Shown here: in pieces, positions 46,381 through 59,218 of the stretch
Layout: each line of letters begins with the position of its first letter
Position numbering within the stretch: the stretch's first letter is position 1
Assembly: GCA_036346255.1 (NCBI GenBank)
Contig: JAYEVH010000455.1
Span: 34,700-98,699, forward strand
Direction of reading: 5' to 3'
From: Ampelocalamus luodianensis
Lineage: Eukaryota > Streptophyta > Magnoliopsida > Poales > Poaceae
Length of the DNA stretch: 64,000 bases
Program-made: the position numbers and the translations under genes
Notes under the pieces: model-generated
Database searches by the model: none
What the model saw: the letters and a program-made list of their open reading frames with translations, nothing else
Told to the model about the DNA's origin: nothing

Positions 46381-47507
46381 ACATATATGTATATTTGCCT
46401 TGAAAAATAATATTATAATTTTTTTGTGTTTTATAATTATATTACATTAGAAATTAGTGACCTTCTGGTGAAGGGAGGGGGTAAGTATCATGGTAGGACG
46501 ATGTTTTCCGCATTTCTTCCTTTTTAGACGCGTGTTCTGCCTTTCACTAACAAAATAGTAATGAAGGCCCTTTTCTTGTGGTTTTGTTATCAGATGGACT
46601 GGTGGAGCCTCCGTGCAGGCCATCTTTTGAAGCCCAAGACGGATTCGGTACGAGTAGCAACTCGGTGGCGGCTAAAACAGCGAGAGCTAAACAACACCTA
46701 ATTTAGTAGCACACAAGTTCTTAATGCAAAACTTCCACTGTATAATAGCCCACGTCACGCGCACCCGTTCGCCCAGTGTTCCAGTACTGATGCACCAGCT
46801 TCTTTCGTAACTAGTTAAGTGCACGTACGTTGTTACAAAACATCTTATAAATATAATAGTTTATCAATTAAAGTAAATATAATATATCTCAATTCGTCAA
46901 GGCGCGTACAGAAGAGTAGAGTAGAAGAGTAGGAGCGGAGAGGAGGAAATGAGGCCTGTCCAGATCCGCCGATGGAAGTGATGACGGAGGAGGGGGCGGA
47001 AGTGTGCGCGGAGCAGAGTGGAAGAGCGGGGGTGGAGATGAGGGTGCAAAGGAGGGGGAAGCGTAGGCAGCGTCGCATGAGATGCTAGAAGAGGAGTAGT
47101 GAGCGCACGATGCGAGAAGATAGTTTGCTGATAACATGTCAGTAGAGACAAACAGAGGTGGGAGAGTGAGGAGGACGAATGACCACCAACTCCAATGTTT
47201 ACGTGGTAGAGATAGGTGAGGGATGGGGAGTGCGTGTTATGCACTGACACCATGTTATTTTTTCTACTTTTTTCCCTCGTTAAGCAGCCATGCAGATGGG
47301 CCCTTAGGGCTGAGTCAGGCCGAGAGAACCTATGAGAAAAGCCTACTGCTAATGGACCAATCTGGGTTCTGGCCCATATTATATTAGCTAGTTTTGGAAA
47401 TGGCCATGCTTGGTGAAATGATATCTAAATTTCTTTTATTGAACAAGAATAGGTCTAAACTCTTCCAAGGAGTTATATATTAAAAAAACTATCTACCGAA
47501 TCAGGCC
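46381..47507. other. Intergenic DNA, no supported gene
   Basis: Includes a GC-rich stretch (46900-47230) open on the minus strand in several frames with Ser/Pro-rich products and no domain. Confidence 0.4.
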
Positions 47508-47516
47508 CTAAAAGGC

Positions 47517-47765
47517 GAGTTTTTGGCCGATTTAGCACGTTGGTGCATGGAATAGTAAAAGTAGCCCTCTCTCCGAATGAATTGAAAAAATAGCACCGCG
47601 GAGTCATGCGGACGTGCCACATACCATAGTCTGTGCCTAGGGGTCCGAAACACGTCGTTCATGCCCTAGGAGCACGGTCTGGGCACGTCCAACCCCCAGG
47701 AGCACGACACGGCCCTAGTCCGCCCCCAGGAGCACGGTCATGGCATGTCCGGCCCCAGGGGTGCC
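47517..47765 (+). repeat. MULE left terminal inverted repeat
   Basis: Pairs with 52900-53188 reversed, including CATGGAATAG, GTGCCACATACC and CTAGGAGCACGG-type subterminal repeats. Confidence 0.82.
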
Positions 47766-48894
47766 ATTGTCATTTCATGTGAAGTTAAGTAATAAAATTT
47801 GAAATTGATGAAATTTTAGAATAAAATTTGAGAGACTTCGCAATGTAATTTGTGAATTACATGGTGCGTAGGGTTTGGTTACATGCATTAGAAATGACAG
47901 AATGCACGAATCAACAAACTAGAAAGCATGTATGATACATGAGCGACTTTTTGGAATCTAAAATAGGGTGGATCGAAATTAGTCTTGGCGGCCCATCAGT
48001 CCCTTCCCCTTTCCCTGTCTCTTGACTACTCGCGGCGGCGGCTAATCTTGAAGGCAACCCTATTCTGTGAGACAGGTTGAAAGATTGAATGATATTAGCA
48101 TAACGTAAGGCTAAATCAATAATAAGGATGCAAATTGAACATCGTTTATCTCTTCGATCCAGAGTGTGCCAGGGCGACAAGGAGTCTTCCCCTTGTCGAC
48201 CAGTATCACTAGCAGGAGCCTTCCCCTTTCTCGACCGGTGCCTCTTCAATTGGGTCAGGTACGTAAGGTTTCTATCGAAGGTCTCGACTAGTTTCGTGTA
48301 CTTGAACATGTACTTCCTGCTCGATGAATGCCCTATTGTACATGTCCCAGCTGTCAATCCATTGGATTAAGTTACAACGCATATCCGGCTGACATTATGC
48401 GTGGATGAAGTTAGGGATATGTGGAATGCAACGTAAGATGTGAAAAATTGATATTTGCGTAAGATTTGCTTACGAGGAAGTTCCCTCATGTGTAGTACGG
48501 TCGGGCGGCGGTCGTCGGGTGTATGGACTGAAATGATCTTCGACGGCTCTTCACACACACATTGCGTGCGTGCAAACTTCGATGGTACCAGCACATCCTT
48601 CATAGAACAATTCGGGTAGGGTTTAGCCCTCTCGGTAAGCTACTCATGCTTCCTCAGTGTCTTTGCATAGAAGTCTCACGAGTCCGACATCTCCAAGAAG
48701 GACCTAATGTTATGCTAGAGCTCACAGAATAAGGGCGAGTCAGATCGAAACAAATAGAATGCCAAAATATATACCCGTTAACAAAATATGACGTACACAA
48801 AGGCACAAATATTATAACACTACCTTTTTACATAAAATGAAGGTCCCTAACATCCAAACAGTATAATTAATTACAACATAGAATGACGCCTAGA
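47766..48894. other. MULE DNA downstream of transposase
   Basis: Holds a 148-codon minus-strand frame (48357-47911) with a basic stretch HRSRKGKAPASD. Not recognised; may be an old extra coding exon or chance. Confidence 0.4.
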
Positions 48895-51530
48895 CTAGCT
48901 CAGTTTGTTAGGGCAATCCTTCATATACTGACCAAGGGTCTTGCATATCCAGCACTTTCTCACACGACTCAGGCCCGTACGCTAGCTATCATCTATGTCG
49001 TTTCGGAAATACCGCGTCTACCGTTTTCCCTTTCCAGTTGACTTCAAGGCTATATTCGGGCCCCATTTCACCTTGTCCGCCCAAAGATCCCTATAGTTCA
49101 TGTCCACACCATGAGAGTGGAACTCAGCACTCCATATCCCGAAAAGATGGTGCATGTCGTAGTACTCAGAGATGTACGGCGTAGATATCTGCCTGATTTT
49201 CATGCACGCCTTGTACACATGCGAGCATGGCTTGTGCAGGAGCTTGACTTGTTGCAGTTGCATGTAGCCACATCACCAAGGGTGCAATCATGTTTCCTTT
49301 TCCCCCTAGCATGACTGTTGACATATTTTTGCCTCAACCGGATCTCGTACTTCCTCCTTATGCCATCGGTCACCCAGATGTCGTGCATAGAAGCTTTCTA
49401 CATCTTTTGGCCCATATACCTATGCATGTTCTCGGATCACTACTTTCCTTCTTCCAGCTGTCGTCTCGCTGTAGTGACTCTATTGACGAAGTAACTGACC
49501 ATGCAAGTCCAGGTCTCCTCAACAATTGTGGTGATAGGAAGGCACCACGCACCTTTCAACACGCTGTTGTACACCTCGGACTTGTTGGTCGTCATAATGC
49601 CATACCTCGTACTGTTGGTGTCATACAACTGGAACCATTTCTCCAACTCAGGAGCACGGAGATTAATCCACTGGGTGAAACTTATGGGGCTCCTGGATTC
49701 CCCGCTCATGCCCTGTTGTCCCTCGTGTGCCACTAGAGGGGACTCCTTTGTATGCTTCGTAATCCAATATCCGAGGTCTCTCCAAATGGAATCAAAGCAT
49801 GGAGATTAATCCACTGGGTAAAACTTATGGGGCTCCTGGATTCCGCGCTCATGCCCTGTTGTCCCTCCCGTGCCTCCAGAGGGGATTCCTTTGTATGCTT
49901 CGTAATCCAATATTCGAGGTCTCTCCAGATAGAATCAAACTTTCGTCTCTAGTTTTGCAGGTACAACGCCTTGAACGTCTTCATTAGTTCCTGACTGTGG
50001 AACCACGTAAACAAGTTCGATGCAAGAGCCTCATGCACCACCGGGTTTCCACGTCGTTCTACTGGTACGGGGGTTCCGTTCCATTCTTCATGGTGTTGAG
50101 AGTGGATAACAACCCAGCATTGCAGTCTATGATAGGCGTAAGTTGGGTCGATCTTCCACAACCGCCCACTTAACATTTGCCAGAAATCATAGCTAACTGG
50201 ATGTGTTCTCAATCTCTACGATGGCAAAAGCAACTAGAAGAATCTGGTCAGTCGTGTCGGCCGCCACCACGGTGAGAATGGTGCTCTTGTACCTCGCGGT
50301 GAGGAAAGTGTCATCCATCGTGAGCACTGGATGACAACACTTGAAGACCTCTATGGCCTGGAAGAAAGCCCAGAACACACGATCCAGTATGTAGCAGTTA
50401 GGGCCTCCATCAGGATCTTCTCTTTTCATCTTATTTATGTACATGCTGGGGTTTGCTTGGGCAATCTGGTGAAGCATCCTTGACACAAGGTTGTACACCT
50501 CCTCAGATGCCCCGTACATGGCCTCAATAACCTTCTACTTAGCTCGTTGAACCTTGCTAGAGCTGACTGGATAACCAACCAGATTGACGACTTCTAACAA
50601 TAACATCTTGGGGGAGACGGACACGTCCTCCACAATTAGGTGGTTGATGAGGCTTGCCTCATATACGGAACTCACATCCGATGTTCCCGTAGCAACTCAC
50701 TCAGCTTGCAAGTATGGTCAATCACCGTCTTGACTGTGAAGACCGAGCCAAAGAACTTCGCCCTATGAGCATTGGCCGGTGCACCCGGTACACACAGTTG
50801 ATGGATAAGGCATATCGTGCTATAGCTTCCTACACAACTGCAATGTTAGGAAAGTGTTGCCCAGCTAACAGGGTGTCAGCATCAAACCCCCACTAGGATC
50901 CTTCTTGTAGTAGCACGAGCAACCACATTGCGAGGTCATCAAATCTGGATACCACGTAAGGCACCTCTGATGACACAATTCCGCCAGTTGGACCACCACC
51001 CCAGGGTGTGTCATCGCTACCATCCGAGCCTAGGTCAGCGTCCTCGTCGAACTCTGACCCAATCGGCTGGTTTGGCTGAAACTTCTGGCAGTCAATGCAG
51101 GCCGACCACCATTGTCCCACCTCCGCATTTTGCACAAAATTATGTGCAAGTTTTCTGTCGTAGTCTTCCTCCAAAATAGCACATTCTGTGCTACTATCTT
51201 CACGCACCGCATGCAGTTTCCCACTTCTTGAGGCACTAGCATCATCAAGATTTGCTGGAGCCCTATGGACGAAATTCATGTACACCATCGGCTTCCCGTA
51301 TATCGCTGCCTCGGGCTAGGAAGCAATTTGCATGTACTGGCTCCTTCAACGATGCCATTCACCTTGAGTAGCTCCCATAGGCCCTGCCCTCCCCTATAAG
51401 TGAAAGTGATCCCCTCGATGACAAACTTCTTTGTCACTGTCTCTATGTCGAACTCCCTCCGAATGCAGCTCCTCAGCTCGTGAATATTCATCGTATCGAG
51501 CCCCTCCACCTAGACCACCATGTACTGGCA
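48895..51530 (-). pseudogene. MULE transposase (MuDR-type), broken
   Basis: Minus strand, from the N-terminus: VEGLDTMNIHELRSCIRREF (51500s, with an in-frame TAG just upstream), an acidic linker, then the transposase core with FKCCHPVLTMDDTFLTARYK (first catalytic Asp) and VAFAIVEIEN. Next come NKSEVYNSVLKGA, a SWIM zinc finger (CNCNK...LLHKPCSHVYKAC near 49200-49265) and a final knuckle-like CWICKTLGQYMKDC before the TAG at 48895-48897 (Gln where His is expected). The family cuts and pastes MULE DNA in the nucleus. Several stops, frameshifts and a 142-bp duplication kill it. Exact start unclear. Confidence 0.85.
49661..49944. repeat. 142-bp tandem duplication in the transposase
   Basis: GATTAATCCACTGGGT starts at 49661 and again at 49803. 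142 is not a multiple of three, so it shifts the frame. Confidence 0.9.
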
Positions 51531-51757
51531 TCTTGACAGGACCAACACATCGGGTCTACGAGGCCGTCGCCATATAACACTAGGAAGTCTTGCATATTCA
51601 ACATTACCTAAAGCCACAACAACCCAATTTACTATACATAATATAACAAGTAGGTTGCACTACGTAGTGTACATTTCGCTACCCTAGAAAAAAAACCACA
51701 CTAACTAATCTAACCAAAATAACGACGTCGGGATATTAAGTGCATAGTAAAAAACTA

Positions 51758-52480
51758 CAAAATTAGATACAACTAATTAGTTATGGTGAGTTAATTATGA
51801 CTAAATTTATTATGATTAATTAATTTAATTAGGACTAATTAATTAATAGTATTTAATTAAGCCTAATTAATTAGAACTATTTAATTATAGTTATTCAATT
51901 AGGCCTATTTTAATTATGACTAACTAACTATGATTAATTAATTACGGTTAATTAATTAGGACAAAAAATTGCAACTAATTAATTACTTCTAATTAATTAG
52001 GACTAATTAATTAGAACTATTTAATTAAGTCTAATTAATTAGAACTAATTAATTATGCTTTATTAATTATGACTAACTAGTTGTGAGTAATTAATTCTGC
52101 CTAAACTAAATACAAAAAATTAATTAGGACTAATTAACTACCACTAAATAATTAGGACTAATTAATTACAAGTATTTAATTAAGCCTAATTAATTATGGA
52201 TAATTAAATAGGACTATTTTAATTACGACCAACAAACTACGAGTAATTAATTACAACTAACAAACCGCGAGTAACTAATTACGACTAACTAACTGCGAGT
52301 ACAAAATTATGACTAACTACGACTACATTAATTACGACTAACTAATTTTTAAAATAAATTATGACTATTTAAATATGACTAATTAATTACAACTATTTTA
52401 TTTACGACTAAATATTTACGACTAACTAACTACAACTAATTAATTACGACTAAATAATTTAACACTAACTACATAGTTAA
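51758..52480. repeat. AT-rich ACTAATTAATTA array
   Basis: About 720 bp of imperfect short units (ACTAATTAATTA, GACTAATTAATT, ACTATTTAATTA) between the transposase start and the right TIR. Extremely A+T-rich; no coding. Confidence 0.9.
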
Positions 52481-52899
52481 TAAACATAGTGCATAAGAGA
52501 AAAAAATTACCTCCTCTAGAAGATCTTCACTTGATGTCTAACTAACTCTACTAAATCGACCGCTAAACACTTATCTAAACACCCTCAAATCAGCAGCGAA
52601 ATCGGAACTATTTTCGGCCGATGTCGCTACCCCTCGCTCGATTGATCCTCTCTATCTCTATACATAGAGTGAAATGGTTTTCGTGTGGAGGAAAGAGAGT
52701 GCATCGCTGGGTTTTATAGCCATGTGAAGGCCTACCGTGAAGCGACGGGACGGAATCCGATTCCCTCCCACGCCTAAAGCATCGGGTTTTCCACGCATGG
52801 GACACACCGGGTTTTTCGTGGATGCGGGGACAATGAGAATCCGAGGATAGCTGAAAGCACAGATTTTTTGTACGAAACGTAAAAAAAAAAAATCATGCA
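52481..52899. other. MULE 5' DNA between the AT array and right TIR
   Basis: Contains an apparent leader/promoter zone for the minus-strand transposase; no gene seen. Confidence 0.35.
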
Positions 52900-53188
52900 G
52901 GGGGCGTCTGTGCCCTAGGGGCCGGATATGCCATTATTGTGCCCTTGGGGCCGAACCAGAGCAGTGTCATGCCCTAGGGGCCGGACTTGTTTGGTTCGTG
53001 CCCTTAGGGGCCGGACATGCCTAGACTGTGCCCCTAGGGCACGAACGATGTGTTCCGGCCTCCTGGAGCACGGACTAGGGTACGTGGCATGTCCACGCGG
53101 CTCCGTTGTGTTATATTTTTGAAATTTATTCGGTGGGGACTAGTTTTGCTATTCCATGTGCCAATAATGCCAAATTGGCCAAAAACTC
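52900..53188 (-). repeat. MULE right terminal inverted repeat with GCCCTAGGGGCCGGA subrepeats
   Basis: Mirror of 47517-47765. TGCCCTAGGGGCCGGA-like units recur at about 52911, 52941, 52970, 53000 and 53029. Confidence 0.82.
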
Positions 53189-53197
53189 CTAAATGAC

Positions 53198-54330
53198 AAG
53201 ATATTCTATTCCAATGTTTCTTCTATATATATATGCTTTTGTGTCCACTCTAAACGGATTCTACAAGTAGCCAATCGCAAAAGTACCTCAAATTAGGTCT
53301 AACAAGACATAGTCTCGGGCAACGAGGATAGCGTACATGCCAACATGTTTAGGCCCCTTTGTTTAGAAACATGTTTAGGGCCGTTTGAAATACAAAAATT
53401 TCATATAAAACAATTCACTTTCCAAGAATCTAGAAAAATGCATGTGTTTTAACCAGAGCCTTACTTTACCATTTGTTCTCGCGACTACCTGGTCTGGACT
53501 CATGCGGTATCGAATGAGATGCAGCACCTAAAGTTCTAATCAGATTTTTACGTACGATTGCTCGCACTACAGTGCTTGTACCACAGGCTTCTGCTCTCTC
53601 GTCGAACATCGCCTACAGTATCAAGGAGTTGTATTGTCGGTCCTTTGCAGGTAGGAGCGCTCAAATCGTGTCCGTCCGTTTTCCTGGCACAGAGGCCAAG
53701 AGAGTGACGAGACGACTTGCACGAAGACAGCGTAAGGACAGCCACTGCTCATAGCCTCACACCTGCATTTATATATGACAGCAAAACGACAAAAAAGAAG
53801 ACATTAATGCGCCACATAACGGCCGGTATCTTGTCGTTGGTGATTGGTGACAGGCAGCAGGCAGGCCTCAGGTGACACAATGCATTGATGGTTGCTCAGT
53901 TGTTGGATCCTCTGCAATTCTGGATCGGATTTGATGGCATACTCATATTTATCTTCCGGTAAGGCTACTCCCAATGCTCCATTTTGTTAGTATCTTAGCT
54001 TGCCTGCCCTGAAACTTTCTCCACCTCCAAAAGAGCTTCCGTACATGTAGTTTTCTAGGTAAAAAAGCTCCTCAATGCACCTGAAACTATTTCCTATCTA
54101 AATAGCCATGATATTTTGTTTAGGAATGAAAGTAAAGATAATTGCCTTAAAAAAGTGAATAAAACAAGGTGGTGGTGGTAGCAGATTCGGTGACCGATGT
54201 TTGGACCTCAACCTAGCCTTGTCATGTCACATGGAAGGTATGCACGGATGCAATAAGTGCATCAAAGCTTCGTTGGGATGTTTGGGACAAGGGTTACTAA
54301 AAAATTTCTAGAAGGTTTGAGACATAAGCA
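53198..54330. other. Intergenic DNA, no supported gene
   Basis: Short overlapping ORFs around 53550-53750 on both strands have no domain. Confidence 0.4.
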
Positions 54331-57011
54331 TGTAACATTTCGAGTCTAGAATATCACTAATCTATGCTAATTACCAATTTAAATATTAATTTATAATAAA
54401 TTCTAGCAAGCATATCAAGATTAAAACTTGTCCACGGATCACAAGATGAACGTTTAGACTAATAAAAAATTAATTAATGGATTTACCAACTAGTCTCAAA
54501 CATTATTCTAGGCAATAAATAGGTCCATGAATAACGATCTAAAGGAAATAACCAATGTCTCTAGATTTATAAGAAATCACTCTAAGTAAATATTGAATGT
54601 GTAGTTGTTTCGTATGTGACGTTTGTGATCTATTCCCTCCTATGTATGTCACCATCAACGGCCACCTAAAAAGAGCAACAAAGTAAGAGTGGGTCCAAGA
54701 CTCAACAAATATATAATAAAGCCACAAACAACAGTTTATCAACCATAATCAAGGTTATCATCATCATCTATCTATTTAATGTCATTCTCATATTCAAATA
54801 AATAAGTCATAATCCATATAGGTACATTTGTATAATTTAACAATTTACTCACATATGCGAATGCACCATCATACCCATGCTCATATGCATCTCATCAGCT
54901 GATACTGGTATAGCGGAGTATTCATCCGTCGATGACACACTCTTCCCCCATCTTCGTTAAGATGTGATCCCTACATTATAGGACTTTAACTAGTCTTTAC
55001 AAATGTAACACTTTATCTAGAGCACTTCGGACTAGTCATGTATCTTTCTCACCGACCTTACCGAAATAGTTACATGACTATCTCACCGACCTGGCTCGTG
55101 CACTCTTATCATGGTGAATGTAAATTATGCAACATCATAATTAATCATTTATACAACTCGTCCTATTAACTCAATATATCATTCTCATTATCTCAATATC
55201 ATAATCTCATTAACTCAATGTCATCAATATCATGTATATGAATAAGCTTAACAAAAACATAATGAATAACATAATAAGTAATATCAATGACAATGACGAA
55301 CAACCCATTGTTCACCAGTCTACCATGTACTTGCCGCTTTATTCCTTCGGAGCTGGATAGCAAGGCAGTGGTAAGGCACTAGAGGCCACACACACCTTGA
55401 ACAAACAATTCAAAACAATCACAATATCACATCATCATGGTACCAAAATATTACACTAATCGCCTTCGCATATCTACGTCATGACGACATAATTAACCAA
55501 ATTCTACCAAACGCACTACCCGCTATCCCAGTAGTACAAATGCTCTAACTTATTCACACGAACTCCAAATCTAGCAAACTAATACTTTCTGAAATATTCA
55601 CGCAATTGCCTACAACTTCATAGTTATGGCAAACTTATGATTCTATCATTCTCTCTCATATTTTCTTCCTCGAAGACTATCCTAGAATCAGCCACGACAG
55701 ACCACTTCACAATTTCGTATCTTTAATTTTAAAAATTGAAAAGATATGAACAATACCGATTTGGACACTACTCAAAATTTCCAAGCTTATTCAAGTATCA
55801 CAAATTTCTTATTCTTTCATTTACTTGGTGAAAGCCACCCATCTACATGATATCTGCCCACGACGCCCGAATTCTGGAAACCGACATTCCCAAGGCTGTA
55901 ACTTTTCGCTCGCTACTCCTAATCTAGTGATCTAGACATTCCTGGAAAGCTAACAAAAATATCTACAACTTTTCAATTAGATGAAACCCAGAATCTGAGC
56001 CTCAATACCTCTAATTGCCCCCATAAGGTTCTACATTAAAACTCGATGAACTTGGGCATGCTGAAAACTAACCTTCCCTTAGACAAAATGATCTACGAAT
56101 CATACAGAGACTAATCCATGGAAATCCTATGGGCTAACAGGGGTTACCCGTCAATAATGCGATGTGAACATGAAGACCCGCGAACACCCTCTCTTTTCCT
56201 CTTCTTCCTCTTCCTCCTTAACCTTCCTTATTCTTCCTTCCTTCTTCTTCTTCCTTCCTTCCTCTCCTTCCTTGTGGACCACCTTGGTACCTCCTACTTC
56301 TCCCTTTGGAAGCACAGCAGAAGCAGGGCATGGCACCGGGAGGGGAGGCAGTGGCTTGGAGGGAGGAAGGTGCTAGGGAGGCGACGCATAGGGCAGCAAG
56401 GGGCGGCACACAGGGAAGTGGTGGTAGCCAGATGAAGGGGAGCACAAGGGGCCACGCCTAGGGTCATATTTAAAGACTAAGGGCCTGGAGGGTCATGGCT
56501 TGGTTGTGGTAGGGTCGAAAAACAATCGGCATTGAATTTCAATCGAAGTGCACTTTGAATTCGAGTCGGTTTTCCACTTTCCTTATGTGTAAAGAACATT
56601 TCGGAGGTCATAACTTTCTCTCCTAAACTCGGAATTGAGTGATTATTTTTCCCCCATTTATCTAACTCATAGACTTAGATTTTGTATTTGTGGAGCTTTT
56701 CTGAAAACACAGTTTTCATTGCCAAATTTGCTTTGGAAGTTTACTCAGTTGCGGACTCTGATTCTTCGTGTAGCTTGCCTTGCAGACCACATATCTCACT
56801 CGTGGAACTCCAAATTAGGTCAATGAGGACTCTAAATTAGACTATGCAAATATATCTACAACTTTATGGTTATGAGGTTTTCCATTCGAAGCCGTTGCAG
56901 TTGTGAAAATCACATTGCAAGATGATGACATATTCTGTTTCGTTTCTTGGTGAGACAAATAAGGAATCTCCCAATCTCCTTATATTCTTTTTAAATAAAG
57001 GATATATTACA
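54331..57011 (-). mobile_element. Gypsy-type LTR (minus strand)
   Basis: Minus strand begins TGTAATATATCC (57011) and ends CTCGAAATGTTACA (54331). A polypurine tract sits immediately upstream, showing that this is a 3' LTR. CT-rich leader-like DNA lies at 56180-56290. ORFs near 56118-56445 are low complexity. Confidence 0.7.
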
Positions 57012-57024
57012 TTATACCCCCCTT
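57012..57024 (-). promoter_or_regulatory. Polypurine tract of the minus-strand gypsy element
   Basis: Minus strand AAGGGGGGTATAA directly before the LTR start. Confidence 0.7.
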
Positions 57025-59050
57025 AGAAGAATTCAACCCCGAATTCTACTCTCATCATTTTACCCGAAAAACAACCAAAATTAAAATCAATCAACAATTA
57101 ACACCTAGAACCCTTACTCCAACTCTCAATCAACCACTTCACCCTTGTAATGAGGACCTCCCTTAACAAGGGATGCCCAAAGGGTTCACATTAAACCAAC
57201 TTTCTTAAAAAAAAAAGAATCCAAACTGAAAATAAAGAATTCCCAATACAACCACTCAATACCAACTCCCCTCCAAAAGAGCCCAATCAATAATCGAAGG
57301 ATTCACCATGAAAACCTTACCTCCTTCGATGTAGGCAGTTTGCAAATAAACATCACATAAGCCAAAGATGAAATCACTCGAATGCCCAAAACAACCATTT
57401 TCTTTTTTTTTTTATTAACCGAAAAGAACCACGCATACCAACATAAAACGAACTCAATTTGCAAATGACATCCGTCGTAAACACATAGCTCAAATAAAAA
57501 CCAAGAGAGTATTTCATGGCCCGAGAAAACTTACTTTTTTCTCAATCTTTCTTTTCAGAAATTAACTTTCTCTTACATCGTGGGATTCCAAGTCTTCACA
57601 CTTCACACTAAGTCATTTCCATTAAATTGATAACCTCAAAGCTATGCTCAAACCGAACACAACATCCACACCTATATAAAGAGACTCTTCCAATCCATAA
57701 TAGCATACTCTACCCAACTCCTTTACCCAAGGAATTACTTTGACAAATAATTCCTAACACATCTCATTATAGATTTCACCCACAATCACATCACCTCAAT
57801 CCATTAAGGATAATCAACTTAAAATTCACAGCACACACACACACACACTCATTTTCTACACCCAAAGGATTCTATCAATGACCATCATACTATTCATAAT
57901 CCACTTTTATTCTACTTGTACACATAATCATTGGGCAACTAAGGGTCTAGTATAAAATACAAGCCCAATTTCAACATCTAAGACTCCTACAATGAACTTG
58001 TGGTATAAATGATAGGGAAATCCTTATATTCGATTACTAAAATTTTCGCAATCCAAACAATATCCTCAATCATTAATATCAACAATCATGACTAATCAAT
58101 TAACTGCCCAAAACGATTGAATTACTTCACCAATCTTGGACCCTCACTAAACCACCCCATTCGGTTTCACCTTCACAACCTTGCAAATTACACAATCACA
58201 ATAGACTAACTATTTGACCATTTTTTCTTTCCAATATTGCACCAACACAAACAAAACATCTTTGATCACAATTCACTGTAGACTCTACTAGTTGTAATAA
58301 TAATCAGTTTTATTTCAACAACAATCATTCCATTTAAATCAAATTCTCTCCAAAAATTCACCCTCTATTGCACCACAAATAACTTGGTTCCCAAAGCTTC
58401 ACAAAATCACCTACTTGACCACTACTACCCCGCTACCACTATACACTTCAAAAGATTTAGTAAAACAAATCAATTATTTCTTTCTTAAAAGAAGAAGCAA
58501 ATAAAAATAATTTTCAGCGTATAGAAAAACGTTTACCACTCATAGTAAATACAATACCAAGAAAAATAGTCAAAAGCAATGCGAAAAAGGAAAAAAAAAC
58601 GAGACCATAGTTGAGGGTACAAGTCCCACAAGAAGACAATATCAAACCTCAAATAAGAATAAAGCATTGCTTTTGAAACTTGAGAAACTCTTATGCGACA
58701 AAAATAGAAAGGTTATGCACAGTTCAAATAAACTGTAAGTTATAAAATTTGACTCCAATCTCAAATACCTCTACTATACATTTTTCCTTTAACAAATAAA
58801 GCAATTTACTTTAATTGCAACATCACTTTGCTAACCCAAACAAGAAAAACTTTTAAGACCAAATCACATGATTCACTTAAGAACAAAAGAAACTTTCCAA
58901 CATGTCACTTTGCTCAAACAAATTTCAGCTGCCACATAAATCATGAACTTTAAAAGATCATGAATGCAAAACTTGAAATTTTTTCATTTAATCCATATCA
59001 TGAAAGTGACCAAATTCTTTTACGATGAAATATTCAACATTATCCTCACA
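57025..59050 (-). mobile_element. Decayed non-coding interior of the gypsy element
   Basis: About 2 kb, strongly A/C-rich on plus, with no ORF over 60 codons on either strand except near its right edge. The minus strand starts with GGTTGAATTCTTCTAAGGGG, usual just after gypsy pol. An (AC)n run lies at 57831-57847. Pol is not recognisable. Confidence 0.45.
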
Positions 59051-59052
59051 AC

Positions 59053-59218
59053 TAGGGGTGAAAACGGATCGGATACGGATGGATAATGGCTCTGCCATAT
59101 TTGTTTTCATACTTTTTTCCTGGATACGGATATGAATACAAATATCCCTGATACGAATAATATCGAATACGAATATGGAGTGAATACGAATCGAAACGAA
59201 TACGGTCACGGATATGAA
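59053..59218. repeat. GGGTGAAAACGGATCGGATACGGA repeat element, cut by an LTR
   Basis: CTAGGGGTGAAAACGGATCG followed by GATACGGATA/GAATACGAATA runs, a familiar grass MITE-like end. Stops at the LTR start 59219. Confidence 0.5.

Larger units (their letters stand above)
47517..53188 (-). mobile_element. Mutator-like element (MULE) with long TIRs
   Basis: The ends GAGTTTTTGGCC... (47517 and inverted from 53188) open inverted repeats of about 250 bp (to about 47765 and from about 52900). Flanking 9-mers CTAAAAGGC (47508-47516) and CTAAATGAC (53189-53197) agree at 7 of 9, as expected of an old 9-bp Mutator duplication. A broken transposase lies on the minus strand between. 5,672 bp; once autonomous, now dead. 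Confidence 0.88.

Noticed and set aside
57831..57847. (AC)n microsatellite as a notable feature
   Set aside because: Ordinary short simple repeat.
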